A stretch of DNA of 35,217 bases from Streptococcus mitis SK564 (GCF_000148525.1 NZ_AEDU01000030.1:1-35217); one strand, 5' to 3'; positions 1 through 10,195 are shown, numbered from the stretch's first letter. Numbers and translations: made by a program. The notes: generated by a model not told the origin, from the sequence alone.

Positions 1-314
1 CAACAGATGTTAAAGTAGGTAAAGATGGTACCACAACAGTAACCTTCCCAGATGGCACCACAGCTGTAATCCCAGCTGATAAAGCAGTTACATCTGCTGA
101 ACAAGGTTCACATGCAGTAGTACCAGCTGGTAAAGCAGTTACATCTACTGAACAAGGCTCACATGCAGCAACACCAGCTAAGAAAGCAGGAGCTAAAGAA
201 TTGCCAAATACAGGTACAGCAGATTCTACTGTAGCTATGGTAGCAGCTGCCGCAAGTGCCTTACTTGGTCTTGGTCTTGCAGGCCGTCGTCGTAAAGAAG
301 ACGAAGAAGCTTAA
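1..314 (+). CDS. LPxTG cell-wall-anchored surface protein, C-terminal end (5' truncated by window)
   Basis: The open frame enters from the left edge (first full codon at 3) and stops with TAA at 312-314, so only about 103 C-terminal residues are visible. It carries a complete sortase A sorting signal: LPNTG (201-215), a hydrophobic Ala/Leu/Gly-rich span, then a positive tail with RRRK followed by acidic residues. Before it are two 17-residue tandem repeats (78-128 and 129-179, 51 bp each) of the form xKAVTSxEQGSHAxxPA, and before those a VTFPDGTT stretch of the kind that follows Rib or alpha-like repeats in streptococcal adhesins. The protein should be covalently linked to peptidoglycan. Ligand and family cannot be told from this fragment. 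The anchor is certain; the adhesin role is inferred. Confidence 0.93.
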   Translation, partial: TDVKVGKDGTTTVTFPDGTTAVIPADKAVTSAEQGSHAVVPAGKAVTSTEQGSHAATPAKKAGAKELPNTGTADSTVAMVAAAASALLGLGLAGRRRKEDEEA

Positions 315-385
315 TTGGTAGATTGTTTGATAAACATCAGATGCTAAATCCGATTTTCAAAGCTTAAACAAGTACCTCTCATAAG

Positions 386-422
386 AAAATCTCCTAGCAG
401 GAAAGCCTGCTAGGGGATTTTT
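386..422 (+). terminator. Rho-independent terminator of the LPxTG protein gene
   Basis: A strong hairpin pairs 386-401 with 406-421 around the short loop AAAG. Its core is CTAGCAGG/CCTGCTAG, with A-rich DNA before and a T run after it. It lies about 70 bp after the stop codon. Confidence 0.9.
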
Positions 423-703
423 GCATTTCAGGAAGTTGAAGGCTGACTGTAAGCGCGTCATAATATAGTGGAGTGAAATAAGATGTGAAGAAATAGATTA
501 GGAAATTCAAATTAATTTCTAGGAATATTTTAGTATGCACAATGTAGTATTCTAGATTCAATATGATATATTTTAGGAGTCATGGTGTACTATTATAGTT
601 TCAATATACTATAATTTCTAAAAATATTTTCAAAGCCAAAGTGTACTACTACTGTTTCAATTTTTAATATGTTTCGTTATTATATGATTTTAAAGCCGTC
701 ATA
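423..703. repeat. AT-rich intergenic region with degenerate direct repeats
   Basis: This 280 bp stretch has no credible gene. Its right part (about 514-703) contains roughly four degenerate direct copies of an AT-rich unit. The clearest pair is 585-606 and 641-662, which share 18 of 22 bases (GTGTACTAxTAxxGTTTCAA). An ATATTTT block recurs at about 525, 568 and 624, with a related block near 685. AATTTCTA recurs at 514 and 613, and AAAGCC at 632 and 692. Spacing is irregular (about 43, 56 and 60 bp). The stretch ends at the -35 box of the downstream promoter, so it may be an array of regulator sites or a decayed repeat element. The pattern is seen; the function is unknown. Confidence 0.5.
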
Positions 704-732
704 TTGACATACAATTTAATTTTTACTATAAT
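704..732 (+). promoter_or_regulatory. Perfect consensus sigma-A promoter of the choline-binding protein gene
   Basis: TTGACA (704-709) and TATAAT (727-732) are separated by exactly 17 bp. Transcription should start near 739, giving an mRNA leader of only about 15 nt that begins at the GGAGG ribosome site (740-744) in front of the ATG at 754. Confidence 0.9.
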
Positions 733-753
733 TCTTGCAGGAGGATATATCTA

Positions 754-1719
754 ATGAAGACAATAAAAAAATTGATGCAAATTGCATTAGCAGTCTTTTT
801 CTTTGGTTTGCTAGCGACCAGTGCAGTATTGGCGGATGATGCTGATTCAGAAGGTTGGCAATTTGTCCAAGAAAATGGTAGAACCTACTACAAGAAGGGG
901 GAACTCAAAGAAACCTACTGGCGAGTGATTGATGGTAAGTACTATTATTTTGATCCTTTATCTGGAGAGATGGTTGTCGGCTGGCAATATATACCTGCTC
1001 CACACGAAGGGGTTACGATTGGTTCTTCTATAAGGCAAGATGTTGCTTTTAGACCAGATTGGTTTTACTTTGGTCAAGATGGGGTACTACAAGAATTTGT
1101 TGGCAAGCAAGTTTTAGAAGCAAAAACAGCTACAAATGTCAACAAGCATCATGGGGAACAATATAATAGTCCAGCAGAGAAACGAGTCTATTATTTTGAA
1201 GATCAACGTAGTTATCACACCTTAAAAACTGGTTGGATTTATGATGAGGGGCACTGGTATTATTTACTGAAGGATGGTGGTTTTGATTCTCGCATCAACC
1301 GATTGACTGTTGGGGAGCTAGCACGTGGTTGGGTTAAGGATTTTCCTCTTACATATGATGAAGATAAGCTAAAAGCTGCTCCATGGTATTATCTAGATCC
1401 AACAACTGGTATTATGCAAACTGGTTGGCAATATCTTGGTAACAAGTGGTACTATCTCCGTTCATCAGGAGCAATGTCAACTGGTTGGTATCAGGAAGGC
1501 TCAACTTGGTATTATCTAGATGCTGAAAATGGTGATATGAAAACGGGCTGGCAATACCTTGGTAACAAGTGGTACTATCTTCGTTCATCAGGAGCAATGG
1601 CAACTGGTTGGTTCCAGGTCGGTAGTAAATGGTACTATGCTTATAGCTCAGGTGCTTTAGCAGTGAATACCACTGTAGATGGCTATTCTGTCAATTATAA
1701 TGGCGAATGGATTCAATAA
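754..1719 (+). CDS. Choline-binding surface protein, CbpF/CbpC/CbpJ family
   Basis: This is a secreted protein held non-covalently on the cell wall by phosphocholine of teichoic acids. A signal peptide (residues 1 to about 27, ending AVLA before DD) precedes a protein made almost entirely of choline-binding repeats. The N-terminal half has irregular, spaced repeats (GWQFV, WYYF, GWIYD). The C-terminal part has regular repeats of about 20 residues rich in GWQYLG, KWYYLRSSGAM and TGWYQEG. The whole length resembles pneumococcal CbpF, known as a modulator of the autolysin LytC, and its paralogues CbpC and CbpJ. There is no separate catalytic domain. Nucleotides 1420-1488 and 1543-1611 are near-identical, a recent-looking repeat duplication. 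The start is set by GGAGG at 740-744. Family is sure; which paralogue is not, because these genes are very similar. Confidence 0.9.
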   Translation: MKTIKKLMQIALAVFFFGLLATSAVLADDADSEGWQFVQENGRTYYKKGELKETYWRVIDGKYYYFDPLSGEMVVGWQYIPAPHEGVTIGSSIRQDVAFRPDWFYFGQDGVLQEFVGKQVLEAKTATNVNKHHGEQYNSPAEKRVYYFEDQRSYHTLKTGWIYDEGHWYYLLKDGGFDSRINRLTVGELARGWVKDFPLTYDEDKLKAAPWYYLDPTTGIMQTGWQYLGNKWYYLRSSGAMSTGWYQEGSTWYYLDAENGDMKTGWQYLGNKWYYLRSSGAMATGWFQVGSKWYYAYSSGALAVNTTVDGYSVNYNGEWIQ

Positions 1720-1725
1720 TGAAAG

Positions 1726-1757
1726 AAGCGATTGTGAAGGAAACAATCGCTTTTTTT
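1726..1757 (+). terminator. Rho-independent terminator of the choline-binding protein gene
   Basis: The stem AAGCGATTGT/ACAATCGCTT (1726-1735 with 1743-1752) is followed by seven T. It begins 7 bp after the stop codon. Confidence 0.92.
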
Positions 1758-1764
1758 GTGAAAA

Positions 1765-1770
1765 TATAAT
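1765..1770 (+). promoter_or_regulatory. Candidate -10 box for the mevalonate operon
   Basis: TATAAT lies just after the upstream terminator, in the only obviously promoter-like stretch before mvaK1. The -35 region at the right distance (about 1742-1747) is poor and falls in the terminator hairpin. A transcript from here would carry the whole BOX element in its leader. The call is tentative. Confidence 0.35.
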
Positions 1771-1810
1771 AAAATAGATAGGAGAGAATAAATACTTGTA
1801 GGAAAAAATA

Positions 1811-1915
1811 ATACTCTTCGAAAATCAAATTCAAACCACGTCAGCGTCGCCTTACCGTACTCAAGTACAGCCTGCGGCTAGCTTCCTAGTTTGCTTTTTG
1901 ATTTTCATTGAGTAT
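1811..1915 (+). repeat. BOX element, boxA-boxC form (no boxB)
   Basis: The 105 bp repeat starts ATACTCTTCGAAAATC and ends GATTTTCATTGAGTAT, with near-complementary ends. The interior contains the boxA segment CGTCAGCGTCGCCTTxCCGTA, which corresponds to the common BOX-PCR primer site, and the boxC segment GCCTGCGGCTAGCTTCC. The 45 bp boxB module found in the second copy (12641-12790) is absent. BOX elements are non-coding and foldable and are scattered in pneumococcus and close relatives. This one ends 32 bp before the mvaK1 start. Confidence 0.93.
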
Positions 1916-1947
1916 GAGACGGCTTTTTCGTCTAGTAAAAGGATAAC

Positions 1948-2826
1948 ATGACAAAAAAGGTTGGTGTCGGTCAGGCACATAGTAAGATTATTTTAATAGG
2001 GGAGCATGCGGTCGTTTACGGCTATCCTGCTATTTCCTTGCCTCTTTTGGAGGTGGAGGTGACTTGTAAAGTAGTTCCTGCAGAAAGTCCTTGGCGCCTC
2101 TATGAGGAGGATACCTTGTCCATGGCAGTTTATGCTTCTCTGGAGTATTTGAATATCAAAGAAGCCTGCATTCGTTGTGAGATTGATTCGGCTATCCCTG
2201 AAAAACGGGGAATGGGTTCGTCAGCTGCTATCAGCATAGCGGCCATTCGTGCGGTTTTTGACTACTATGAGGCAGAACTGCCTCGTGATGTACTAGAAAT
2301 CTTGGTCAATCGGGCTGAGATGATTGCCCATATGAATCCAAGTGGTTTGGATGCTAAAACCTGTCTCAGTGACCAACCTATTCGCTTTATTAAGAATGTA
2401 GGATTTACAGAGCTTGAGATGGATTTATCTGCCTATTTGGTCATTGCAGATACGGGCGTTTATGGTCACACTCGTGAAGCCATCCAAGTGGTTCAAAATA
2501 AGGGCAAGGATGCCCTACCGTTTTTGCATGCCTTGGGAGAATTAACCCAGCAAGCAGAGGATGAGATTTCACGAAAAGATGCTGAAGGACTGGGACAAAT
2601 CCTTAGTCAAGCGCATTTACATTTAAAAGAAATTGGTGTTAGTAGCCCTGAGGCCGACCATCTGGTAGAAACGGCTCTTAGCCATGGCGCTCTGGGTTCC
2701 AAGATGAGCGGTGGTGGACTAGGAGGCTGTATCATAGCCTTGGCAGACAATTTGACTCAAGCTCAAAAACTAGCAGAAAGATTAGAAGAGAAAGGAGCTG
2801 TTCAGACATGGATCGAGAGCCTGTAA
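1948..2826 (+). CDS. mvaK1: Mevalonate kinase
   Basis: This GHMP-family kinase phosphorylates mevalonate with ATP to 5-phosphomevalonate, the first of the three kinase/decarboxylase steps encoded here. The 292-residue protein is normal for the bacterial enzyme. Visible motifs are the N-terminal KIILIGEHAVVYG, the ATP-binding glycine/serine loop GMGSSAA (residues 88-94), PSGLDAKTC with the likely catalytic Asp, and the C-terminal KMSGGGLGG loop. The ATG at 1948 follows AAAGGA. It is the first gene of the operon, and its 3' end overlaps mvaD by 19 bp. The family enzyme of S. pneumoniae is known to be feedback-inhibited by diphosphomevalonate. Confidence 0.97.
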   Translation: MTKKVGVGQAHSKIILIGEHAVVYGYPAISLPLLEVEVTCKVVPAESPWRLYEEDTLSMAVYASLEYLNIKEACIRCEIDSAIPEKRGMGSSAAISIAAIRAVFDYYEAELPRDVLEILVNRAEMIAHMNPSGLDAKTCLSDQPIRFIKNVGFTELEMDLSAYLVIADTGVYGHTREAIQVVQNKGKDALPFLHALGELTQQAEDEISRKDAEGLGQILSQAHLHLKEIGVSSPEADHLVETALSHGALGSKMSGGGLGGCIIALADNLTQAQKLAERLEEKGAVQTWIESL

Positions 2827-3747
2827 CAGTACGTTCTTACGCAAATATTGCCATTATCAAATATTGGGGAAAGAAAAAAGAAAAAGAGATGGTGCCTGCT
2901 ACTAGCAGTATTTCTCTGACTTTGGAAAATATGTACACGGAGACGACTTTGTCATCTCTACCGACGGATGCGACAGCTGATGCCTTTTATATCAATGATC
3001 AGCTACAAAATGAGGCGGAGCATGCTAAGATGAGCAAGATTATTGACCGTTACCGCCCAGCTGGTGGGGGCTTTGTCCGTATTGATACTCAGAACAATAT
3101 GCCTACGGCAGCGGGTCTGTCCTCAAGTTCTAGTGGTTTGTCTGCTTTGGTCAAGGCTTGTAATGCTTATTTTCAGCTTGGATTGACTCGGAGCCAGTTG
3201 GCACAGGAGGCTAAGTTTGCCTCTGGCTCTTCCTCTCGGAGTTTTTATGGACCACTAGGTGCCTGGGATAAGGATAGTGGGGAAATTTATCCTGTAGAGA
3301 CAGACTTGAAACTAGCTATGATCATGTTGGTGCTAGAGGATAAGAAAAAACCAATCTCTAGCCGTGACGGGATGAAACTTTGTGTGGAAACTTCGACGAC
3401 CTTTGATGACTGGGTGCGTCAGTCTGAGAAGGACTATCAGGATATGCTGGTTTACCTCAAAGAAAATGATTTTGTCAAGGTTGGGGAATTAACGGAGAAA
3501 AATGCCCTTGCTATGCACGCTACGACCAAAACAGCATCACCAGCCTTTTCTTATCTGACGGATGCAAGCTATGAAGCCATGGACTTTGTCCGCCAGCTTC
3601 GTGAGCAAGGGGAAGCCTGCTACTTTACCATGGATGCCGGTCCCAATGTCAAAGTTCTTTGTCAAGAGAAAGACTTGGAGCATTTATCAGAAATTTGCGG
3701 TCAGCGTTATCGCTTGATTGTGTCAAAAACAAAGGATTTGAGTCAAG

Positions 3748-3761
<14 letters not shown>
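2808..3761 (+). CDS. mvaD: Diphosphomevalonate decarboxylase
   Basis: The enzyme decarboxylates mevalonate 5-diphosphate with ATP to isopentenyl diphosphate. The 317-residue GHMP fold shows the family signature SYANIAIIKYWGKK near the N-terminus, TSSISLTL, the phosphate loop AAGLSSSSSG and the late TMDAGPN motif. The ATG at 2808 sits inside the last codons of mvaK1, with AAAGGAG (2791-2797) ahead of it, so translation is probably coupled. It overlaps the next gene by 14 bp. In the pathway it acts after MvaK2, although it is encoded before it. Confidence 0.97.
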
Positions 3762-5762
<2,001 letters not shown>

Positions 5763-5796
5763 TCCATCTTCAGACCGAGGTGGCTTTTTTGAAGTG

Positions 5797-5805
5797 TGAT
5801 AAAAT
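5797..5805 (+). promoter_or_regulatory. Candidate extended -10 promoter of liaFSR
   Basis: TG-A-TAAAAT lies 20 bp before the liaF ATG, with AGAGAGGATC as the ribosome site. No good -35 box is seen, which would suit a promoter helped by an activator such as LiaR, although no LiaR box could be confirmed. Confidence 0.45.
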
Positions 5806-5825
5806 AAAAGAGAGAGGATCAACCT

Positions 5826-6524
5826 ATGAGAAAATTTAAAATCTTTTTATTTATCGAAGCCTGTCTGTTGACAGGAGCTCTGATTTTGATGGTATCAGAG
5901 CATTTTTCGCGTTTTCTGCTGATTTTATTCCTCTTTTTGCTTTTGATTCGCTATTACACTGGTAAAGAGGGCAATAACCTCCTTTTGGTGGTGGCAACCA
6001 TTCTCTTCTTTTTCATCGTCATGCTCAATCCTTTTGTGATTCTAGCTATTTTTGTTGCGGTCATCTATAGCCTCTTTCTTCTTTATCCGATGATGAACCA
6101 GGAAAAAGAGCAGACAAATTTGGTTTTTGAAGAGGTTGTGACGGTTAAGAAGGAGAAAAATCGTTGGTTTGGAAATCTCCATCATTTTTCAAGCTACCAG
6201 ACTTGCCAGTTTGATGATATCAATCTCTTTCGCCTTATGGGTAAGGATACCATTCATCTGGAGAGGGTTATCCTAACCAATCATGACAATGTCATTATCC
6301 TCAGAAAGATGATAGGCACGACTAAAATCATTGTTCCTGTAGATGTGGAAGTCAGTCTTAGCGTTAACTGTCTCTATGGTGATTTGAATTTTTTCAACCA
6401 GCCCAAGCGAGCCCTCCGTAATGAACACTATCATCAAGAAACAAAAGACTATCTCAAGAGTAACAAGAGTGTCAAGATTTTCTTGACCACTATGATTGGC
6501 GATGTGGAGGTGGTTAGAGGATGA
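5826..6524 (+). CDS. liaF: Cell-envelope stress regulator LiaF (VraT/YvqF family)
   Basis: This membrane protein in LiaFSR systems inhibits the histidine kinase until the cell wall is damaged. In the 232 residues, about the first 90 are strongly hydrophobic, with around four short membrane segments (FLFIEACLLTGALIL, FLLILFLFLLLIR, LLLVVATILFFFIVML, then FVILAIFVAVIYSLFLLYP). A charged linker leads to a cytoplasmic C-terminal domain containing the DVEVSLSVNCLYGDLNFF and FLTTMIGDVEVVRG pattern of the LiaF C-terminal domain. The stop overlaps the liaS start by 4 bp (ATGA). The locus matches pneumococcal TCS03. Identification is by order and motif. Confidence 0.92.
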   Translation: MRKFKIFLFIEACLLTGALILMVSEHFSRFLLILFLFLLLIRYYTGKEGNNLLLVVATILFFFIVMLNPFVILAIFVAVIYSLFLLYPMMNQEKEQTNLVFEEVVTVKKEKNRWFGNLHHFSSYQTCQFDDINLFRLMGKDTIHLERVILTNHDNVIILRKMIGTTKIIVPVDVEVSLSVNCLYGDLNFFNQPKRALRNEHYHQETKDYLKSNKSVKIFLTTMIGDVEVVRG

Positions 6525-7516
6525 AAAAACAAGCCTATGTAATGATTGCTCTCACCTCCATCCTGTTTGTCTTGTTTTTCTCCCACAGCTTGCTGGAAAT
6601 CCTTAACTTTGACTGGTCTATTTTCTTGCACGATGTCGAAAAAACAGAAAAATTTGTCTTTTTGTTGTTGGTATTCAGCATGTCCATAACCTGTCTTTTA
6701 GCCCTGTTTTGGCGAGGAATCGAAGAGCTTTCTCTAAGAAAAATGCAGGCTAATCTCAAGCGTTTATTGGCAGGGCAAGAAGTAGTTCAGGTTGTAGATC
6801 CAGATTTGGATGCCAGTTTCAAGTCCTTATCAGGTAAACTTAACCTTTTGACAGAAGCGCTTCAAAAAGCTGAAAATCACAGTCTTGCTCAGGAAGAGAA
6901 AATCATCGAGAAAGAACGGAAGCGGATTGCTAGGGATTTGCACGATACAGTCAGTCAGGAGTTGTTTGCGGCCCACATGATTTTATCGGGTATCAGTCAG
7001 CAAGCTTTGAAATTGGATAGAGAAAAGATGCAGACCCAGTTGCAGAGTGTCACAGCTATTTTAGAAACAGCCCAGAAGGATTTGCGGGTTTTGCTCTTGC
7101 ATTTGCGACCAGTTGAACTGGAGCAGAAGAGTCTGGTTGAGGGAATCCAAATCCTCTTAAAAGAGCTTGAGGACAAAAGTGATCTCAAGGTTAGTTTCAA
7201 GCAAAACGTGACGAAATTGCCTAAGAAAATCGAGGAGCATATCTTCCGTATCCTGCAAGAGTTGATTAGCAATACCCTCCGCCATGCCCAGGCATCTTGT
7301 TTGGATGTCTATCTCTATCAGACAGATGTTGAATTGCAGCTGAAGGTGGTGGACAATGGAATTGGTTTTCAGTTGGGGAGTTTAGATGACCTGAGTTATG
7401 GACTCCGCAATATCAAGGAGCGGGTTGAAGATATGGCAGGGACAGTTCAGTTATTAACAGCTCCCAAGCAAGGGCTGGCAGTTGATATCCGTATTCCCCT
7501 CCTCGATAAGGAATGA
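6521..7516 (+). CDS. liaS: Sensor histidine kinase LiaS (VraS, HK03)
   Basis: This kinase autophosphorylates under cell-wall antibiotic stress and passes phosphate to LiaR. The 331-residue protein has two N-terminal membrane helices (about 5-28 and 46-65) with a very short extracellular loop, typical of intramembrane-sensing kinases. A HAMP-like linker follows, then a HisKA_3 domain with the phospho-His in RIARDLHDTVSQ (His141). The HATPase domain carries ELISNTLRHA (N box), DNGIGF (G1) and YGLRNIKERV. It overlaps liaF by 4 bp; liaR starts 13 bp after its stop. Confidence 0.96.
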   Translation: MKKQAYVMIALTSILFVLFFSHSLLEILNFDWSIFLHDVEKTEKFVFLLLVFSMSITCLLALFWRGIEELSLRKMQANLKRLLAGQEVVQVVDPDLDASFKSLSGKLNLLTEALQKAENHSLAQEEKIIEKERKRIARDLHDTVSQELFAAHMILSGISQQALKLDREKMQTQLQSVTAILETAQKDLRVLLLHLRPVELEQKSLVEGIQILLKELEDKSDLKVSFKQNVTKLPKKIEEHIFRILQELISNTLRHAQASCLDVYLYQTDVELQLKVVDNGIGFQLGSLDDLSYGLRNIKERVEDMAGTVQLLTAPKQGLAVDIRIPLLDKE

Positions 7517-7529
7517 TAAAGGAGTAAAG

Positions 7530-8162
7530 ATGAAAATTTTACTAGTAGATGACCATGAAATGGTCCGATTGGGCTTGAAAAGCTACTTTGACCTCCAAGA
7601 CGATGTAGAAGTTGTGGGCGAGGCGACAAACGGATCTCAAGGAATTGACTTGGCCTTGGAACTGCGTCCAGATGTCATTGTCATGGATATCGTCATGCCT
7701 GAGATGAATGGGATTGATGCGACCTTGGCCATCCTCAAAGAATGGCCTGAATCCAAGATTTTGATTGTGACTTCTTATTTGGACAATGAAAAAATCATGC
7801 CGGTTTTGAATGCTGGTGCCAAAGGCTATATGCTCAAGACTTCTAGTGCAGGCGAACTGCTCCATGCCGTCCGTAAGGTGGCTGCTGGCGAGTTGGCCAT
7901 TGAGCAAGAGGTCAGCAAGAAGGTCGAATACCACCGCAATCACATAGAACTACATGAGGACCTGACTGCGCGTGAACGAGATGTACTTCAACTCATCGCC
8001 AAGGGCTACGAAAATCAGCGCATCGCAGATGAACTTTTTATCTCACTCAAGACGGTCAAGACCCATGTGTCCAATATCCTAGCCAAACTTGAAGTCAGTG
8101 ATCGTACCCAGGCAGCGGTCTATGCCTTTCAGCACCATTTGGTAGGGCATGAGGAGTTTTAG
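7530..8162 (+). CDS. liaR: Response regulator LiaR (VraR, RR03), NarL/LuxR type
   Basis: This is the DNA-binding output of the LiaFSR system. At 210 residues, it has a receiver domain with acidic pair D7-D8, phospho-acceptor D53 in VMDIVMPEMNG and the conserved Lys in MLKTSSAG, followed by a LuxR-type helix-turn-helix (LTARERDVLQLIAKG to SLKTVKTHVSNILAKL). I place the start at the ATG at 7530, because AAAGGAG ends 5 bp upstream and MKILLVDDHE is the standard N-terminus. An in-frame ATG at 7482 would overlap liaS and add 16 unrelated residues. In relatives LiaR controls envelope-stress genes and its own operon. Confidence 0.96.
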   Translation: MKILLVDDHEMVRLGLKSYFDLQDDVEVVGEATNGSQGIDLALELRPDVIVMDIVMPEMNGIDATLAILKEWPESKILIVTSYLDNEKIMPVLNAGAKGYMLKTSSAGELLHAVRKVAAGELAIEQEVSKKVEYHRNHIELHEDLTARERDVLQLIAKGYENQRIADELFISLKTVKTHVSNILAKLEVSDRTQAAVYAFQHHLVGHEEF

Positions 8163-8828
8163 ATGAGCCTAACAGATTTACTTGAGGAGCTAGAAGCAGC
8201 AAAAGATCCTAAAAAAGCAGGGCCTATGGAGGCCTATATGCGTCATCAATTTTCCTTTCTAGGCGTTGCGGCGCCAGAAAGAAATAAACTCTATAAAAAA
8301 TACTTTCCAGAAGCGAAAAAAACAAAGATTATTGATTGGGATTTTGTAGATACTTGCTGGGAAAAAGAGTCTAGAGAATACCAGTATGTGGTTGCCAATT
8401 ATTTGAAAGCCATGCAGTCTTATATAAAGGACAGCGATTTGCCTAAGCTAGAGCAGTTGGTTGTTACCAAGTCTTGGTGGGATACGGTGGATATCCTAGA
8501 TCGAGTAGTAGGGAGTTTGGTGTATGAGAAGCAGGAACTGGAAAAAATAATCCTCCAATGGAGCCTGTCAGACAATATCTGGTTGAGACGCGTCGCTATT
8601 GACCACCAGTTGTTAAGAAAAGAGAAGACCAATGTTCAATTGCTGGAAAAGATTCTGCTTCATAATTTGAATCAAACAGAATTCTTTATCAATAAAGCCA
8701 TTGGCTGGGCTCTGAGAGACTACTCCAAAACGAATCCAGCTTGGGTAGCATGCTTCATTGAGAAGAACAAGGAAAGAATGGCTGAACTTAGTATCAAAGA
8801 AGCAAGCAAGTACCTATCCCATCATTGA
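8163..8828 (+). CDS. AlkD-like DNA alkylation repair protein (HEAT-repeat glycosylase family)
   Basis: This 221-residue protein is made of helical HEAT-like repeats, with the family's Trp-rich surface (TCWEKESREYQYVVANYL, VTKSWWDTVDILDRVVGSLV, WLRRVAIDHQLL, FFINKAIGWALRDYSKTNP). AlkD enzymes remove N3- and N7-alkylated purines without base flipping. The conserved WWDTVD carries the Asp and Trp residues used in that family. The ATG directly abuts the liaR stop codon (TAGATG), so it is probably co-transcribed with liaFSR, linking a repair enzyme to envelope-stress control. Family is confident; substrate activity is inferred. Confidence 0.88.
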   Translation: MSLTDLLEELEAAKDPKKAGPMEAYMRHQFSFLGVAAPERNKLYKKYFPEAKKTKIIDWDFVDTCWEKESREYQYVVANYLKAMQSYIKDSDLPKLEQLVVTKSWWDTVDILDRVVGSLVYEKQELEKIILQWSLSDNIWLRRVAIDHQLLRKEKTNVQLLEKILLHNLNQTEFFINKAIGWALRDYSKTNPAWVACFIEKNKERMAELSIKEASKYLSHH

Positions 8829-8844
8829 AAAGCGCGTTCATTAC

Positions 8845-8874
8845 TTGAAAAAAGTCGCTCATTTATGTTATAAT
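8845..8874 (+). promoter_or_regulatory. Promoter of tig
   Basis: TTGAAA (8845-8850) lies 18 bp before TATAAT (8869-8874), which also has the extended TG at 8866-8867. The ribosome site AAGGAG is at 8896-8901. An out-of-frame ATG at 8904 lies too close to it, so the start at 8912 is preferred. Confidence 0.88.
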
Positions 8875-8911
8875 AGACTGTATTTAAAAAATTTTAAGGA
8901 GAAATGACAGA

Positions 8912-10195
8912 ATGTCTGTATCATTTGAAAACAAAGAAACAAACCGTGGTGTCTTGACTTTCACTATCTCTCAAGACCAAATCAAACCAGAATTGGACCG
9001 TGTCTTCAACTCAGTGAAGAAATCTCTTAATGTTCCAGGTTTCCGTAAAGGTCACCTTCCACGTCCTATCTTCGACAAAAAATTTGGTGAAGAGTCACTT
9101 TACCAAGACGTTATGAACGCTCTTTTGCCAAACGCTTATGAAGCAGCTGTAAAAGAAGCTGGTCTTGAAGTGGTTGCTCAACCAAAAATTGATGTAAGTT
9201 CAATGGAAAAAGGTCAAGACTGGGTTATCACAGCTGAAGTCGTGACAAAACCTGAAGTAAAATTGGGTGACTACAAAAACCTTGAAGTATCAGTAGATGT
9301 TGAAAAAGAAGTAACTGATGCTGACGTTGAAGAGCGTATCGAACGCGAACGCAACAACTTGGCTGAATTGGTTATCAAAGAAGCTGCTGCTGAAAACGGC
9401 GACACTGTTGTCATCGACTTCGTTGGTTCTATCGACGGTGTTGAATTTGATGGCGGAAAAGGTGAAAACTTCTCACTTGGACTTGGTTCAGGTCAATTCA
9501 TACCTGGTTTCGAAGACCAATTGGTAGGTCACTCAGCTGGCGAAACTGTTGATGTTATCGTAACATTCCCAGAAGACTACCAAGCAGAAGACCTTGCAGG
9601 TAAAGAAGCTAAATTCGTGACAACTATCCACGAAGTAAAAGCAAAAGAAGTTCCAGCTCTTGACGATGAGCTTGCAAAAGACATCGATGAAGAAGTTGAA
9701 ACACTTGCTGAATTGAAAGAAAAATACCGTAAAGAATTGGCTGCTGCTAAAGAAGAAGCTTACAAAGATGCAGTTGAAGGTGCAGCAATTGATAAAGCTG
9801 TAGAAAACGCTGAAATCGTAGAACTTCCAGAAGAAATGATCCACGAAGAAGTTCACCGTTCAGTAAATGAATTCCTTGGAAACTTGCAACGTCAAGGTAT
9901 CAACCCTGACATGTACTTCCAAATCACTGGAACTACTCAAGAAGACCTTCACAATCAATATCAAGCAGAAGCTGAGTCACGTACTAAGACTAACCTTGTT
10001 ATCGAAGCAGTTGCCAAAGCTGAAGGATTTGACGCTTCAGAAGAAGAAATCCAAAAAGAAGTTGAGCAATTGGCAGCAGACTACAACATGGAAGTTGCAC
10101 AAGTACAAAGCTTGCTTTCAGCTGATATGTTGAAACACGATATCACAATCAAAAAAGCTGTTGAATTGATTACAAGCACAGCAACAGTTAAATAA
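8912..10195 (+). CDS. tig: Trigger factor, ribosome-associated chaperone and peptidyl-prolyl isomerase
   Basis: Trigger factor binds nascent chains at the ribosome exit tunnel. The 427-residue length is normal. The N-terminal ribosome-binding domain has the signature GFRKG (residues 43-47, in [12 protein letters not shown]). A central FKBP-type PPIase domain (about 150-245) contains [31 protein letters not shown] and VTFPEDYQ. A long helical, charge-rich C-terminal substrate-cradle domain completes it. Codon use is strongly biased (GAA, AAA, GGT, CTT), as expected for a highly expressed gene. It has its own promoter and terminator, so it is monocistronic. Confidence 0.98.
   Translation: MSVSFENKETNRGVLTFTISQDQIKPELDRVFNSVKKSLNVPGFRKGHLPRPIFDKKFGEESLYQDVMNALLPNAYEAAVKEAGLEVVAQPKIDVSSMEKGQDWVITAEVVTKPEVKLGDYKNLEVSVDVEKEVTDADVEERIERERNNLAELVIKEAAAENGDTVVIDFVGSIDGVEFDGGKGENFSLGLGSGQFIPGFEDQLVGHSAGETVDVIVTFPEDYQAEDLAGKEAKFVTTIHEVKAKEVPALDDELAKDIDEEVETLAELKEKYRKELAAAKEEAYKDAVEGAAIDKAVENAEIVELPEEMIHEEVHRSVNEFLGNLQRQGINPDMYFQITGTTQEDLHNQYQAEAESRTKTNLVIEAVAKAEGFDASEEEIQKEVEQLAADYNMEVAQVQSLLSADMLKHDITIKKAVELITSTATVK

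Noticed and set aside
1811..1915. RUP element
   Set aside because: At first it looked like RUP, but the boxA primer-site sequence, the boxC segment and the 45 bp boxB difference with the second copy identify BOX.
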